Under the pieces are notes generated by a model. The model saw nothing but the letters and a program-made list of their open reading frames with translations. It did not search any database and had not been told where the DNA came from. This document shows positions 1 to 9,236 of a stretch of DNA of 24,699 bases, piece after piece. The stretch is from Basidiobolus meristosporus CBS 931.73 (Eukaryota > Basidiobolomycota > Basidiobolomycetes > Basidiobolales > Basidiobolaceae): assembly GCA_002104905.1 (NCBI GenBank), contig MCFE01000943.1, forward strand, positions 1-24,699, read 5' to 3'. Made by a program: the position numbers and the translations under genes. Position 1 is the stretch's first letter, and each line of letters opens with the position of its first letter.

Positions 1-211
1 GTTAAGGAAGGTCCCAAGAGCATGTGTGCAAAGTTTGGGGCTGTTTGGACAACTTTGAGAATTTTCATGTTCTGGGTACCTGGTATTTGGTGAAAATATT
101 GTAAGTAAATCCTGACAAGGAGTTTGGTCAGTACTCTCTAGGATTTGAAGGTAATGATCTAAGTGACTAAGTTAGGTGAATATTTAGGTGGAATTAAAAG
201 TTTTTACAACA
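1..211 (-). repeat. copia-A 3' LTR, cut by the window edge
   Basis: Read on the minus strand this begins TGTTGTAAAAAC at 211 and runs off the left edge of the window. It aligns through its length with the LTRs at 17259-17606, 21972-22320 and 4376-5338, sharing blocks such as GGTACCCAGAACATGAAAA. Full LTRs of this family here are about 350 bp, so roughly 140 bp lie outside. A short purine-rich stretch (212-222 on the minus strand, like GAGTGGGAG before the copia-B 3' LTR) marks the polypurine tract. The flanking target duplication cannot be seen. Confidence 0.85.
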
Positions 212-1085
212 CTCACACTCAGATAAATGCTTATACTGACTGGTCCTAATTTTGACCTAAGATATTCAAACTTGTCTCTAGCTAATGGTTTGGTAGGTAT
301 GTCTGCAATCATTTCATCTGAAGGACAGTAAACTAAGCTAACTAAGTTATTCTCTATAGCTTCACATATAAAATGATTGTTTAATATCTATGTGCTTAGC
401 ACTAGCATGAAAAGTTGGATTTCTACCTAATTGTCTACATTCTTGATTATCCTGAAAAAAAGTAATAGGCATTTTTTGACATAGGCCTAAATCTGCAAAG
501 AGCTTTCTTAGCCATATTGCTTCTTTTGTAGCTTTGCAGGCTGCCATACATTCTGCCTCTGTGGTAGAAAGTGCTATGGTTGGCTACTTTCTTGAGTTCC
601 ATGAAATTGCTCCTTTACAGTAAAGAAAGGTGTATCCTGTGGTGGATTTTCTGTCTTCCATATTTTGTCCCCAATCTGCTTCAGATTATCCCACAAGATC
701 CTGTTCTAAATCCTTATAAGTGTATCTTAAGCAGATATCTGCAGTCCTCTTTAGGTATCTATAAATCCTCTTAACTATTGCAATATGATCAAATCCATAG
801 TTCTGATTATTTTTGCTGACAACTCCAACTGTATACAAGATATCTGGATGTGTTCCAAGCATGATTTACATCAGACTGCTGACCATGGATTGATAAGGAA
901 AGTCAGGGCTTTCAGATGGAACCAAGCTCTCTTGATTTGGTTAGGTTTTGACCAAGTTGAGGTTTGTCTCCATTGGGGTACCTGCTGGTTTACAGTCTCC
1001 CATTTGGTGCTTATTTAGTATATCTTAAATATACTTGGATTGGCTTAGGGTAATAGTCTGGGTACTTCTGTCTATGGAGAGCTTA
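212..1085 (-). pseudogene. copia-A pol, C-terminal RT and RNase H (broken)
   Basis: This is the end of a copia polyprotein. RNase H is clear around 362-600 on the minus strand: the ATKEAIWLRKLFADLG and LGRNPTFHASAKHIDI segments match the copia-B RNase H at 21607-21960 almost residue for residue. RNase H degrades the RNA strand of the RNA-DNA hybrid during reverse transcription. Upstream (about 700-1020) the RT connection region aligns at nucleotide level with 21204-21480 of copia-B. Frameshifts and stops break the frame throughout. At about 1085 the alignment jumps straight to the integrase C-terminus, so most of the RT domain, including the region carrying YVDD in copia-B, is deleted. Confidence 0.85.
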
Positions 1086-2036
1086 ATCCCTAAGTAGAAT
1101 GATTACTTCTGGGATGTTCCTGGGCACTGATTCTGCCAGAACCACAGTTGTAGAGTCCTCTGGAGTGAAAAATTTTCCATTGTTTTGCTCTGATTCAATC
1201 CTGACAATTGGAGGACCTGAGAGCAATTTTGGTCATCATCTGGTGTCATCTTTTGTGAAAATTTTGAATTTTCATCAAACAACACATCTCTGGGCTTGAT
1301 GAGCATCTTTGCTTTGATATTGCTGAGTCTGTATGCATTACTCCCATTGTGGTAACCCAGAAATATGCATCTTACACTTTTTGGCTCAAATCCCTACTGA
1401 TTTCTGGGCAGTTTCTTGGCATATGCTGTATGTCCAAATATTCTTATGTGTTGTGCACTTGGTCTGTACCCATACCATGCTTAAAATGGAGTTGAATCAT
1501 GAAGTACTCTCTTATAACTCCTATTTTTAAGGTATAGAGCAGTGGAAACTAATTCCACCCTAAAATCAAAGGATAATTTTTCATCATGGATCATAGATCT
1601 TGCCATATCAATTATTGATCTGTTTGCACTTTCTACTACTGCATTTTATGGTATGGAGTATGGTAGAGTAGTCTCTTGCTTTATCCCATGAATTTTGCAG
1701 AAGTGGATAAAGAGTTTTGGGGTATATTCTCCACCATTGTAAGAGCATATTTTCTTGATTTTTTCACCAGTTTCTCTCTCCACTATGGCTTTAAACTACT
1801 CAAACTTAGAAAAAGTTTCTTTTTTTCACTCCATGGAGTAGATCCATGTGTATCTTGTATAATCATCAATCAAAGTGATTAAATACTTGATCTCACCTAA
1901 GTACAATTTTGCATAGGTCCACACAGATCTGAGTGAATTAGATCTAATTTTTTCTTGGTTTTGATTAACCCACAGCTCTTGAACAGCTGACAGGCTTGTT
2001 TCCCATATATGCAGGCTACACAATGCTCCAAGTCAG
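1086..2036 (-). pseudogene. copia-A integrase (broken)
   Basis: Copia-type integrase, which would join element cDNA to host DNA. The catalytic-core signature KYLITLIDDYTRYTWIY is read on the minus strand near 1830-1900, and the C-terminal part (LFDENSKFSQK) near 1250-1300. Both match copia-B (about 18990-19060 and 19610-19650). Reading frames change several times between these blocks and there is no intact D,D-35-E core. The segment lies between the pre-integrase domain (2037-2417) and a truncated RT, the normal copia order of protease, integrase, RT, RNase H. Not functional as seen. Confidence 0.85.
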
Positions 2037-2659
2037 CTAGGGATCAATTTTTACTCCAGAAATTAGCTGATCTTTGATCATTTTGTGCAAATGATCAAAA
2101 TTGATGTGCCCAAATCTTCTGTGCTTAAGCATTGGTGTTTCTTCATTTAAGTTACTTGTATTGGCTTCCAAATATGATGGAATATAAGTCAACTTGTATA
2201 GATTCTGATATCTGATACCCAAAGCAATATGGGCACCATTTTGATCAGTGATCTTGCATCCAGAATAGTCAAAGCGGAAACTGAGTCCTTCTGCTGTGGC
2301 CTTGATTACAGATAGTAAGTTCTTGGCTAATTCTGGTACATAAAGCACTTCTTTAAAGGTCAGTGTATGGCTTCCTTCACTACTTCTTAGGTTTACCTGG
2401 ATAGTGCCTTCTCCCACTGCATCAAGTGTTCAGTTATCACCCATGAAAACCTTCTTAATTGGAATTTCTTGATATTAGGTAAAAAGTTCTTATTGGTGGG
2501 TAAAGTGTTGAGATGCTCCAAAGTCAATGTGCCATGTCTATGGATCCTTTTTTGTGGTCATATTCAGTGCAGGTATGAATAGTCTATCTTTGGTTATTGC
2601 AGCATTTCCATATTTAGGCTTCTTTGGCTGATTATCTCTCTTTTTGAGACTCCGGTGTT
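2037..2659 (-). pseudogene. copia-A protease and GAG-pre-integrase domain (broken)
   Basis: The longest open stretch (2037-2417, minus) is a GAG-pre-integrase domain, with EVLYVPELAKNLLSV and the zinc-binding-type block HRRFGHINFDHL near its end. Upstream (about 2440-2545) the retroviral-type aspartic protease is recognisable as WHIDFGASQHF; the catalytic Asp is kept, but the usual D-S/T-G has become D-F-G. Three in-frame stops occur between protease and pre-integrase, at positions where copia-B has Gln or Arg, consistent with C-to-T changes (CAA to TAA, CGA to TGA). The upstream end is the junction with the solo LTR at 2660. Confidence 0.85.
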
Positions 2660-3628
2660 CCGGGGTGACTGTGACACCCACTGACAGATGTGCTCAGTCC
2701 CATGTTTTCTACTTCCCTATATCTCTACCACACTTGCTTTAGTTTTATCCCATTTGTCTTACCTGATCAGTACTATCCCATAAGCCAGTGGACTATCACA
2801 CCTGCTTTCCTTATTGAATAAGTTATTGCTCACTTTAAGTAAGATTACTAACTATAAGTGCTTCTATAACAGACAAGCACCTGCGCCCATACCCATGACG
2901 CATAATAAACCTGTGTCACCATCACAACCATTTTCATACCATATATGGTAACCCTATGTTACACAGGTTTCAGAGTACTAATTCCTGATTGGTTGGATGT
3001 GCTGTGCCTCTTAGAACCTTCCAGCACCTACTAGAACACTGTTAGGTCATTCTGATGTCATTAACATTTCTATTGATATCTGGAACCTTCCAGAACACCA
3101 CAATTAGTAATTGCTTAGCCAGTAAGAAAAGTGTATAAGGGAGGCTATCCCTCAACAATAAATCATCATCCCGTTTATCAGTATACCAACTTGTTGATTA
3201 GTGTGATTACTACTACCTACTGCTACCTGAACTTCCAACCCCAGACCACAGGACACTCCCAGGAAACTGCACTCACAGCCAACTGACCTTGGAGGCACTA
3301 CTTGTGAGGAATACTCAGAGTAGGTATCTTTTATTATATTGGTGGAGTTTACAGTTATTTTGACTTTGGAAGCTTTAGAACATTGTCATCCCAAAGGACG
3401 CTAACCCAGCACATACTACTGTCAAGATGCCAGCTAAGTTGGGGATTGTAGCTCAATAGTTTTCCCTTGACAAGCTTGTGGCTTTATTCCCCATCACATT
3501 AGATTAGAGACAGAACCCAAGTATTCTAGCAAGCTTTTGCCAGAGGTTATTGCGCCCAGTAAACACCCCACACACAAAACACTTGAGAAGTGTTGGACAT
3601 ATCTCTCCCTTGGACTTATACACCACCA
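2660..3628 (+). repeat. Solo LTR, family X, copy 1
   Basis: About 970 bp of non-coding sequence interrupting copia-A gag. It is the inverted counterpart of 7381-8439 and is related to 14583-15384. The start GGGGTGACTGTGACACCC and the end CACCACCA are shared with copy 2. Promoter-like features fit an LTR: TATAAGGGA near 3135 followed by CAATAAATCATC near 3160. The three full-length copies end in a conserved block beginning GAGGTTATTGC. No internal region or second LTR is present, so I call it a solo LTR. The site is defined by copia-B, which is uninterrupted at the matching place (about 18250). No clean target duplication is visible. Confidence 0.75.
3441..3496 (+). other. tRNA-like segment inside solo LTR X copy 1
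   Basis: A 56-nt stretch starts GGGGATTGTAGCTCAATAG and ends GGCTTTATTCCCC. TAGCTCAATAGT matches the pol III A-box consensus at 11 of 12 positions, and GGCTTTATTCC matches the B box at 8 of 11. The 5' GGGGATT and 3' ATTCCCC can pair at 6 of 7 acceptor positions, and CTTGACAAG could form a small anticodon-type loop. It is shorter than a real tRNA (about 72 nt or more), so it is at most a relic or a fortuitous resemblance. The same 56 nt are identical in copy 2 (7512-7567) and absent from copy 3. Confidence 0.3.
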
Positions 3629-4344
3629 CACTGGTCTGATGTATGTCCTTTCCTTTTGCAGTAGTTGCAAAATAGATTGCTGTTGCCATTGTAGGGTCTT
3701 GAGTACCTCCTTTGTTGGTTATCATTGCTTATTAAAGCATTTTCTTCTTCCTACTTATTGGCCCCTGATTTTCTTAATTCTTCATTCAGGAGCCTTCCAT
3801 ATACAATATTTAAGGTCAAATCTTCAGTTCTGGACTCTTGAGCTGATACAAGGCCCTGAAACATGTCTGTCAGGCTATTCAGGATGGTAACCATCACATC
3901 CTCATCAGTAGTTGGTACACCCACAGATTCCATTTCATCTACCAGCAGGGTAATTCTGTTAATTAGATTTTTCATTACTTCTCCTGGCAGTATATTTCTA
4001 GTAATGAATTTTCATTTCAGATACACTTTCTTAGCAGCTGAGTATGATTGGTAGGTGTCTTCTAATGCCTTCCAGGCATTCTTTGCTGTTTTTGCCCTTG
4101 AGCATTGAATTAGCAATTTGTCCTTAGCATTAAGGCAAATCCTGTTAAAGGCACTTTGTTCTTTCTTCTGGTACTCTAAGGCTTCCTCTCCCATGTTTTT
4201 TGGAGGGCATTCTTCTCCCATGACAGTATCCCAAAGGCCTCTATCTTGTAGAAGCAACTTCATCCTCATCTTCTACACTTGGTAGTTAGATCCATCCAAC
4301 TTTTCAGCAGAGTGAAAAATTTCAGTAATATCAGTGGTAGACAT
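3629..4344 (-). pseudogene. copia-A gag (broken)
   Basis: Copia-type Gag (nucleocapsid polyprotein, UBN2-like). The likely start is the ATG at 4344 (minus), 20 nt after the primer site, giving MSTTDITEIF. A TAG follows soon after, where the family usually has Trp (YQVW), consistent with TGG to TAG. The core block GLWDTVMGEECPP with AKNAWKALEDTYQ lies at 4012-4269, and a second frame (3751-3975) carries LTDMFQGLVSAQ and NEELRKSGANK. Next to the downstream edge a CCHC zinc knuckle can be read, CNYCKRKGHTSDQ; the codon for its last Cys is where solo LTR X copy 1 sits. The remaining gag resumes at 2659. Confidence 0.85.
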
Positions 4345-4364
4345 TGCAGAGAGTGACAGCTTGA

Positions 4365-4375
4365 GGCTCATAACC
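4365..4375 (-). other. copia-A primer-binding site (tRNA-iMet anticodon-loop type)
   Basis: Minus-strand GGTTATGAGCC directly follows the LTR end (CAACA). It is complementary to GGCTCATAACC, the anticodon stem-loop of eukaryotic initiator tRNA-Met. That is the half-tRNA priming mode known for Copia/Ty5-like elements. The same site is present at 17607-17617. Confidence 0.8.
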
Positions 4376-5338
4376 TGTTGCAAGAGTCTTGGAAATATTG
4401 GAAGTGCATGGGAGGACAAGTAGACAATGTGGTTTTCACTTATTGATCTATTGAATGTAAAAGTAGTATTTATATTTTTACATGGTTATGGCATAGCAAA
4501 CATGTAGAATGGATTAAGGAAGACTCCAAGAACATGTGTGCCAAGTTTGGGGCTGTTTGGACAACTTTGAGAATTTTCATATCCTGGGTACCTGGTATTT
4601 TGGTGAAAATATTCTAAGTAAGTCCCAACAAGGAATCAGGCATTCTTTGCTGTTTTTGCTCTTGAGCATTGAATTAGCAATTTGTCCTTAGCATTAAGGC
4701 AAATCCTGTTAAAGGCACTTTGTTCTTTCTTCTGGTACTTTAAGGCTTCCTCTCCCATGTTTTTGGAGGGCATTCTTCTCCCATGACAGTATCCCAAAGG
4801 CCTCTATCTTGTAGCAGCATCTTCATTTTCACCTTCCACACTTGGTAGTTAAATCCATCCAACTTTTCGCAGAGGGAAAAATCCTAGTTATAGCAGTAGT
4901 AGACATTGCAGAGAGTGACAGCTTGGGGCTAATAAGCTGTTGTAAGAGTCTTGGGGATATTGGAAGTGATTGGGAGAACAAGTAGAATATGTGGTTTTCA
5001 CTTAATGATGTATTGAATGTAAAAGTAATATCTATACATTTACATGGTCTTGGCATAACAAGCACAAAGAATAGCTTTAGGAAGGTTCCAAGAGCATGTA
5101 TGCAAAGCTTGGGGCTGTTTGAGCAACTTTATGAATTTTCATGTTCTGGGTATCTGATATTTTGGCAAATATGTTCCAAGTAAATCCCAACAAAGATTTT
5201 GGTCAGTATATTTTAGGATTTGAAGATAATGATCTAAGTGAATAAGTTAGGTGAATATATAGGTAGAATTACAGAGGGTAATGATCCAAGTGACTAAGTT
5301 AGGTGAGTATTTAGGTGGAATTACAATTTTTTACAACA
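4376..5338 (-). repeat. copia-A 5' LTR, split by a second copia fragment
   Basis: The LTR runs from TGTTGTAA at 5338 to CAACA at 4376 on the minus strand. Its two halves are 4376 to about 4636 and about 5274-5338; the middle is occupied by another copia fragment. About 25 bp of LTR sequence present in other copies are missing at the junction. Taken together, the halves resemble the 3' LTR at 1-211. Immediately outside (5339 on) is unrelated TNP2 transposase sequence, so 5338 is the true element edge. Confidence 0.75.
4637..5273 (-). mobile_element. Copia LTR+gag fragment inserted in the copia-A 5' LTR
   Basis: Minus-strand order: LTR lacking its first dozen bases (5273 to about 4945), degenerate primer site, then the first 300 bp of gag (broken, starting near 4905). 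Gag ends abruptly at the CAGGCATTCTTTGC segment. The gag part resembles 4070-4344 of copia-A. The LTR part is nearly identical, in inverted orientation, to the copia-B 5' LTR at 17272-17540 (no difference seen over about 270 bp) and clearly different from the copia-A LTR around it. It therefore came from a copia-B-like donor or has been homogenised with it. Confidence 0.75.
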
Positions 5339-5795
5339 TTTCATGTATAGCTTTGACCAACACAAATATATAGCCTGTTGCTTACTTACCTCCACATATG
5401 TGCACATGCATTGCAATTACCACACTTCTCTCACTCAAGTTTATGTCTTCTCAGTGCAATACTTGCAAAGTAGCCAAATCCTTTAAATTTCTGGTGGCAT
5501 AAACATCTTCAAGCCTAGGCTGAACTACTACCACTTTTACCATGAATAACCCCTGGGTATCTGTAAGCTAACATTTGGTACCTAGACATTGTGTTTACTT
5601 CCCCTGCAGGATACTAGGCCCCCTTATGGGCACATGCTAATACTTGTTTGTGCATATTTCATATTGAAGTATGTGGAGATTAGCTTGTAACCTGGCAAAA
5701 CCTAGCATGGCTGGGTAAAGAAGCCCTGATAATGACACTTTCTTATTAATTCCAACCCAACCTTACACATGAAAAATAGCCAGGTATTATTTCCA
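5339..5795 (-). pseudogene. TNP2-type transposase, C-terminal fragment (copy 3)
   Basis: Aligns at nucleotide and protein level with 11021-11500, the C-terminal part of the main TNP2 gene. On the minus strand QANLHILQYEICTNK followed by IRGPSILQGK parallels QANFYTIQYGIYTNN and IRGTRIQQGEG there. The frame has stops and shifts and no other transposase region is present, so it is a dead fragment. It is squeezed between the copia-A 5' LTR (ends 5338) and the gypsy LTR (from about 5796). The right boundary is approximate. Confidence 0.7.
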
Positions 5796-6405
5796 TGCAA
5801 AAGGTCCAATAAAGCACTTAAATAATTTAGCTGAAGTAAGGGACAATCAAGTACAGTATCTTAGAATTGTCAAAGAGTTCCCAACATATTGGCAGAAAGA
5901 TTGTGGTCCAATATTGATGTTGGATATAGCAGGACTCTTCTATAAAGGCAGGGGAGTTAGTTTGCTATGTAGGCAAGGCTTGGCATTCTTGCAAGTGCTA
6001 GCTAAGCTAGGCTGGGGCAGAAACTAGAATAGAATTGTGGAATTTGTATTTTTGCTGAGACACAACCTTAGTTATTATAAGACACACACTAAACCAAAAG
6101 GTTCAGTGAGCTCCGTTTATGCTTTTCTGATCAAGCTGAATTAGTAAGCACCAAGAGACTGGATTAATTGAAAGCAACTTGGGTGCTGATAGGTGCACTA
6201 GATAGATGAAAATTCTATTGTCAATTGGCTGATGTGTTGGCAACTGCTAAGTGATTGGAGAGATCTCAGAAAACTAATCATTTGGAAAGGCTTGGCTGCT
6301 TGGTAGATGACAATGTTGCAAGGTGATCATACCTTATACTGATAAGTTTATCTGCATAGCTACTATTGTACACTAATACATCCATATGAAAAATGTTTGT
6401 GATGA
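5796..6405 (-). repeat. Ty3/gypsy LTR, probable 3' LTR of the chromovirus
   Basis: Homologous along its length, and in the same orientation, to 16692-17250. Shared blocks include CCAAGAGACTGGATTAATTGAAA and TCTTAGA(A/G)(A/T)TGTCAAAGAG on the plus strand. On the minus strand TTATAATAA (about 6072-6080) lies roughly 22 nt before TCAGCAAAAA (6058-6049), the putative transcript start. It is longer than its partner partly because about 65 bp near 6327-6390 resemble the start of solo LTR X copy 3 (CATACCTT..., AAGTTTAT...TATAGC). Edges are approximate, particularly at 6405, where the TGTCACACC start seen at 17250 is decayed. Confidence 0.65.
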
Positions 6406-6711
6406 TCCCATCAAAAGGCCATCACAGATTCTAAGTCCTGTGACTAAGAGGCATTGATTCCATCAGGACACCATGCTAAAACTGTCAAAAAATAAATGCA
6501 CTCCAGATGTTGAAAACAACTTGATCAAAATTTTTCAGCATAACAACACAAAAGTGGCTTTTGAATGGTTTTCTACCAATTTTCTCACTTTCTTATTCTG
6601 GACACTCTATCACCCCCTACATTTGTGTGCATTGATTGGCTATTGCCTCTTTTTACACTCCTTACTACCTGACTCAACCACTTCTCTTATGATACATGCA
6701 TATAAATTGAT
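6406..6711. other. No gene recognised
   Basis: AT-rich, CpG-poor sequence between the gypsy LTR and the unrecognised minus-strand coding remnant. It includes one open stretch on the plus strand (6473-6724) with a hydrophobic C-terminal half and no recognisable motif; I do not call it a gene. A GATGGGATCA motif at its left edge (minus strand) also occurs at about 9525 (minus) and about 10685 (plus). Confidence 0.4.
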
Positions 6712-7380
6712 TTATTTCCACTGAAACTTCAGTTGTACCTCCATTGCCAATTGTATTGACCTATACAAGTCCCTATATCCTCCACTAACATTAAGCCCAA
6801 CCCTTAACACAACAAGTAACTCCATTAAAATCCACCACTCAATAAGTACTTCTGCTGCAATGCTCTGTTTCCTCAATATTGGCAGGTACCCTATGGCTTT
6901 ATGCCATTGCTCATTCACTAGTTCCCATACATCCTGGTCTTCAGCCATCACTGCAAGGTCTAGCTCCTCATCTGCCAGCCGTTTTACTAGGTCCTTTCAA
7001 TACTCAAGTGTGTATTCTTGAGCACTGCTCTTGAAGAAGTGCTGCAATCTCTTGGTGTGCCTATTAATGATTCAAAATCCCACCAAAGGCATTGTGATAA
7101 CCATTTGAGTCTCTGACGTTGCTACTTTGTCTGTCAGTGGATTTCCACTCTGTCAGCAATGGAGGATGTGGAGGCTGTGGAGGCTGTGGAGGCTGTGGTA
7201 GGCAAAAAGCCTTTCCCTGCAAACTCATCTACCTCACTGAAGCTTAGCCCAACAGGCTGCACTACCAACTCTTGTGAAAACAGATGTTTTCTTGCTGGAA
7301 TGCTTCTTGACTATGACAAGATTCAGTCTGATCCAGGCTACAGTGTCAGTTGGAAAGAACTGCAGCTTTTTCTGACACTG
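6712..7380 (-). pseudogene. Unrecognised coding remnant with proline-rich linker
   Basis: On the minus strand, spread over several frames, the following can be read in order: a run of Gln-Pro-Pro repeats (about 7160-7200), a segment with RDSNGYHNAFGGILN (about 7060-7105), then KRLQHFFKSSAQEYTLEY, KRLADEELDLAVMAEDQ and VNEQWHKAIGYLPILRKQ, ending with QLKFQWK and a stop at 6712. The charged, helical character looks like real protein sequence with frameshifts, but I recognise no family. It lies where the C-terminal continuation of the CACTA second gene (8440-9236, minus) would fall if the solo LTR at 7381-8439 were removed. That link is inference; the main copy is truncated before this point, so it cannot confirm it. 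Confidence 0.4.
7168..7197. repeat. 9-bp tandem repeat (GTGGAGGCT)3
   Basis: Three perfect GTGGAGGCT units followed by GTGG. On the minus strand this encodes the (Gln-Pro-Pro)n run of the remnant at 6712-7380. On the plus strand it would encode Val-Glu-Ala repeats. A coding-type minisatellite is the simplest reading. Confidence 0.9.
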
Positions 7381-8439
7381 TGGTGGTGTATAGGTCCAAG
7401 GGAGATATATCCAACACTTCTCAAGTGTTTTGTGTGCGGGGTGTTCACTGGGTGCAATAACCTCTGGCAAAAGCTTGCTGGGAATACTTGGGCTCTGTCT
7501 CTAATCTAATGTGATGGGGAATAAAGCCACAAGCTTGTCAAGGGAAAACTATTGAGCTACAATCCCCAACTTAGTTGGTGCCTTAATAAAAGTTTATAAT
7601 GGCTTCAATGTCCCTTGAGATGACAGTGTACTAAAGCTTCCAAAGTCTAAACAACTGTAAACTCCACCAATAAGGACCTGATAAGAATGCAGCTTTGACC
7701 AATAGTTACAAAGTCTGTAAAGTATCTTTGCCTGTACAAGAACAAACTTGGCAAAACAATCAAATATAATAAAATATATCTACTCTGAGTATTTCTCACA
7801 AGTAGTGCCTCCAAGGTCAGTTGGCTGTCACCGTGGTTTCCTGGCAGTATTGTCAGGTCTGAGTCAGATAGTAGTGGTAATAGGTAGTGGTGATCTCACT
7901 AATGAATAAGTTGGAATATTGGAAGAGGGATGATGATATATTGGTGAGGGACTGCCTCCCTTATATATGTTTCTCACTGGCTAAGTGATTACTAATCATG
8001 GTGTTCCCAAAGGTTCCAGATATTGATAGAAATCTTCATGACATCAGAATGACCTAAGAATGTTCTAAGTAGGTGCTGGAAGGTTCTAAGAGGCACAACA
8101 CATCCAACCAATCAGGGATTGGTACTCTGAAACCTGTGCAACATAGGGATACCATATATGGTATGGAAATGGTAAGGATGGTGACATGGATTGATCATGT
8201 ATCATGGGTACTGGTGCAGGTACTTGCCTAATATAGAAGCACTTACTGCTAGTAATCATACATAAAGTGGGGGATAACTTATGCAATAAGGTAAGCAGGT
8301 GTGATAGTCAACAAGCTTATGGGATAGTACTGATCAGGTAAGACAAATGTGATAAGACTAAAATAAATTTTGCAGAGATGTAGGGAAGTAGAAAATATGG
8401 GAATGAGCACATCTGCCAGTGGGTGTCACTGTGACCCCA
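7381..8439 (-). repeat. Solo LTR, family X, copy 2
   Basis: Inverted copy of 2660-3628, about 1,059 bp. On the minus strand it starts TGGGGTCACAGTGACACCC at 8439 and ends CACCACCA at 7381, so TG...CA termini are kept. ATATATAAGGGAGGC (TATA-like) and a decayed AATAAA follow in the same order as in copy 1. Identity to copy 1 is highest in the last 350 bp and lower in the 5' part. An extra block of roughly 100 bp (about 7670-7770) is absent from copy 1. No coding region or partner LTR is present. Flanks are GACACTG and CTACAATG, with no convincing target duplication. Confidence 0.75.
7512..7567 (-). other. tRNA-like segment inside solo LTR X copy 2
   Basis: Identical over all 56 nt to the segment at 3441-3496 and in the same position relative to the LTR. 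A-box-like TAGCTCAATAG, degenerate B box, and pairable GGGG/CCCC ends. Same caveat: too short for a functional tRNA. Confidence 0.3.
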
Positions 8440-9236
8440 CTACAATGCTTCCCTGTCTCTGGCTTGGGTAGACTTTTTCCCCTTTACCTTTTCCTATATC
8501 ATTGCAAGGTCTTTCACTGCTACTTGGTCTGAGTACATCTTGCATTGAACTATATTCTCTCCTTGGTAAATGCTGCTCTTATGTATTTGTTCTGGCCTAC
8601 ATGTCTCTTGCTGACACTCTGTGGGCAACCTGATGCTTCATTCCTGCTTGAGTCAAGCTCTCAGCCCATGCTGTGATGAGCTCCTAAGGTAGCTGCTTGT
8701 TGTTATTGCTGCCAGGTCCTCTACTGCCACTTTAACTGAGTACTTCTTGAGTGGAGCTATGCTTTTTCCTTGGTAAATGTGGTGCTGATGCATCTGTGTC
8801 TGCCTATTTCTTCCTTGTTGGCACTCTTCCAGCTGCCTGATGCCTCTTTGATGCTTTCCTGGCATACCAATGCTGGCACAAAAACTGTTTGCTTGTTTGA
8901 ATCCCAGATAATGCTCATGGAGCAAGTCAAGTGCATTCTACTTGGCCTTGGGCTCCAATGGTTCCATGGTTTGCTGGTCTTAAGGTGTTGGCATGCTAGA
9001 CTTCTAACAGCCTCTTGAATATTAGCCCACTCTCCATCATTGCACCCAGCAGCTTCAAGAATCCTCAATGTCTTTTGACTTTTAGGCTTTGGAAAAAAAC
9101 AATATTTTCTCCCTCCCATACTGCAATAGATTTCATGTGGGCTTTATCTTTGGGCAATATTGTTGTGCTTCAAAGAGTGTACAGTGTTCTCCGCAGCTAC
9201 ATTGGGAAATGGCTCAGCTCTTGTCTGTGACATTGA
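8440..9236 (-). pseudogene. CACTA second gene (ORF2), inverted degenerate copy
   Basis: The minus-strand equivalent of the plus-strand gene at 14005-15905. Shared protein blocks: MSQTRAEPFPNVAAE, then FFPKPKSQKTLRILEAAG, NDGEWANIQEAVRSLACQHL, and later HHIYQGKSIAPLKKYSVK. It has frameshifts (the 8757-9119 and 8653-8925 frames alternate). The spot where the main copy carries solo LTR X copy 3 is uninterrupted here (TGCAGTATGGGAGGGA near 9110-9125), giving the empty site. The 5' portion of the gene is absent: at about 9236 the sequence switches to plus-strand TNP2, the scar of an internal deletion. The distal end is cut by solo LTR X copy 2. Confidence 0.7.
8510..8835 (-). repeat. Imperfect tandem duplication within ORF2 copy
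   Basis: About 130 bp near 8510-8640 and again near 8710-8835 (plus strand) share order and many bases, for example CTGAGTAC(A/T)TCTTG and CTCCTTGGTAAATG / TTCCTTGGTAAATG. Translated on the minus strand, both encode versions of YQGKSIAPLKKYSVKVAVEDLA. The main copy shows one such unit before it is truncated near 15900. Confidence 0.6.

Noticed and set aside
3441-3496. Calling a functional tRNA gene
   Set aside because: Only 56 nt, a mismatched acceptor, a degenerate B box and no proper D and T arms. Kept only as a tRNA-like segment.
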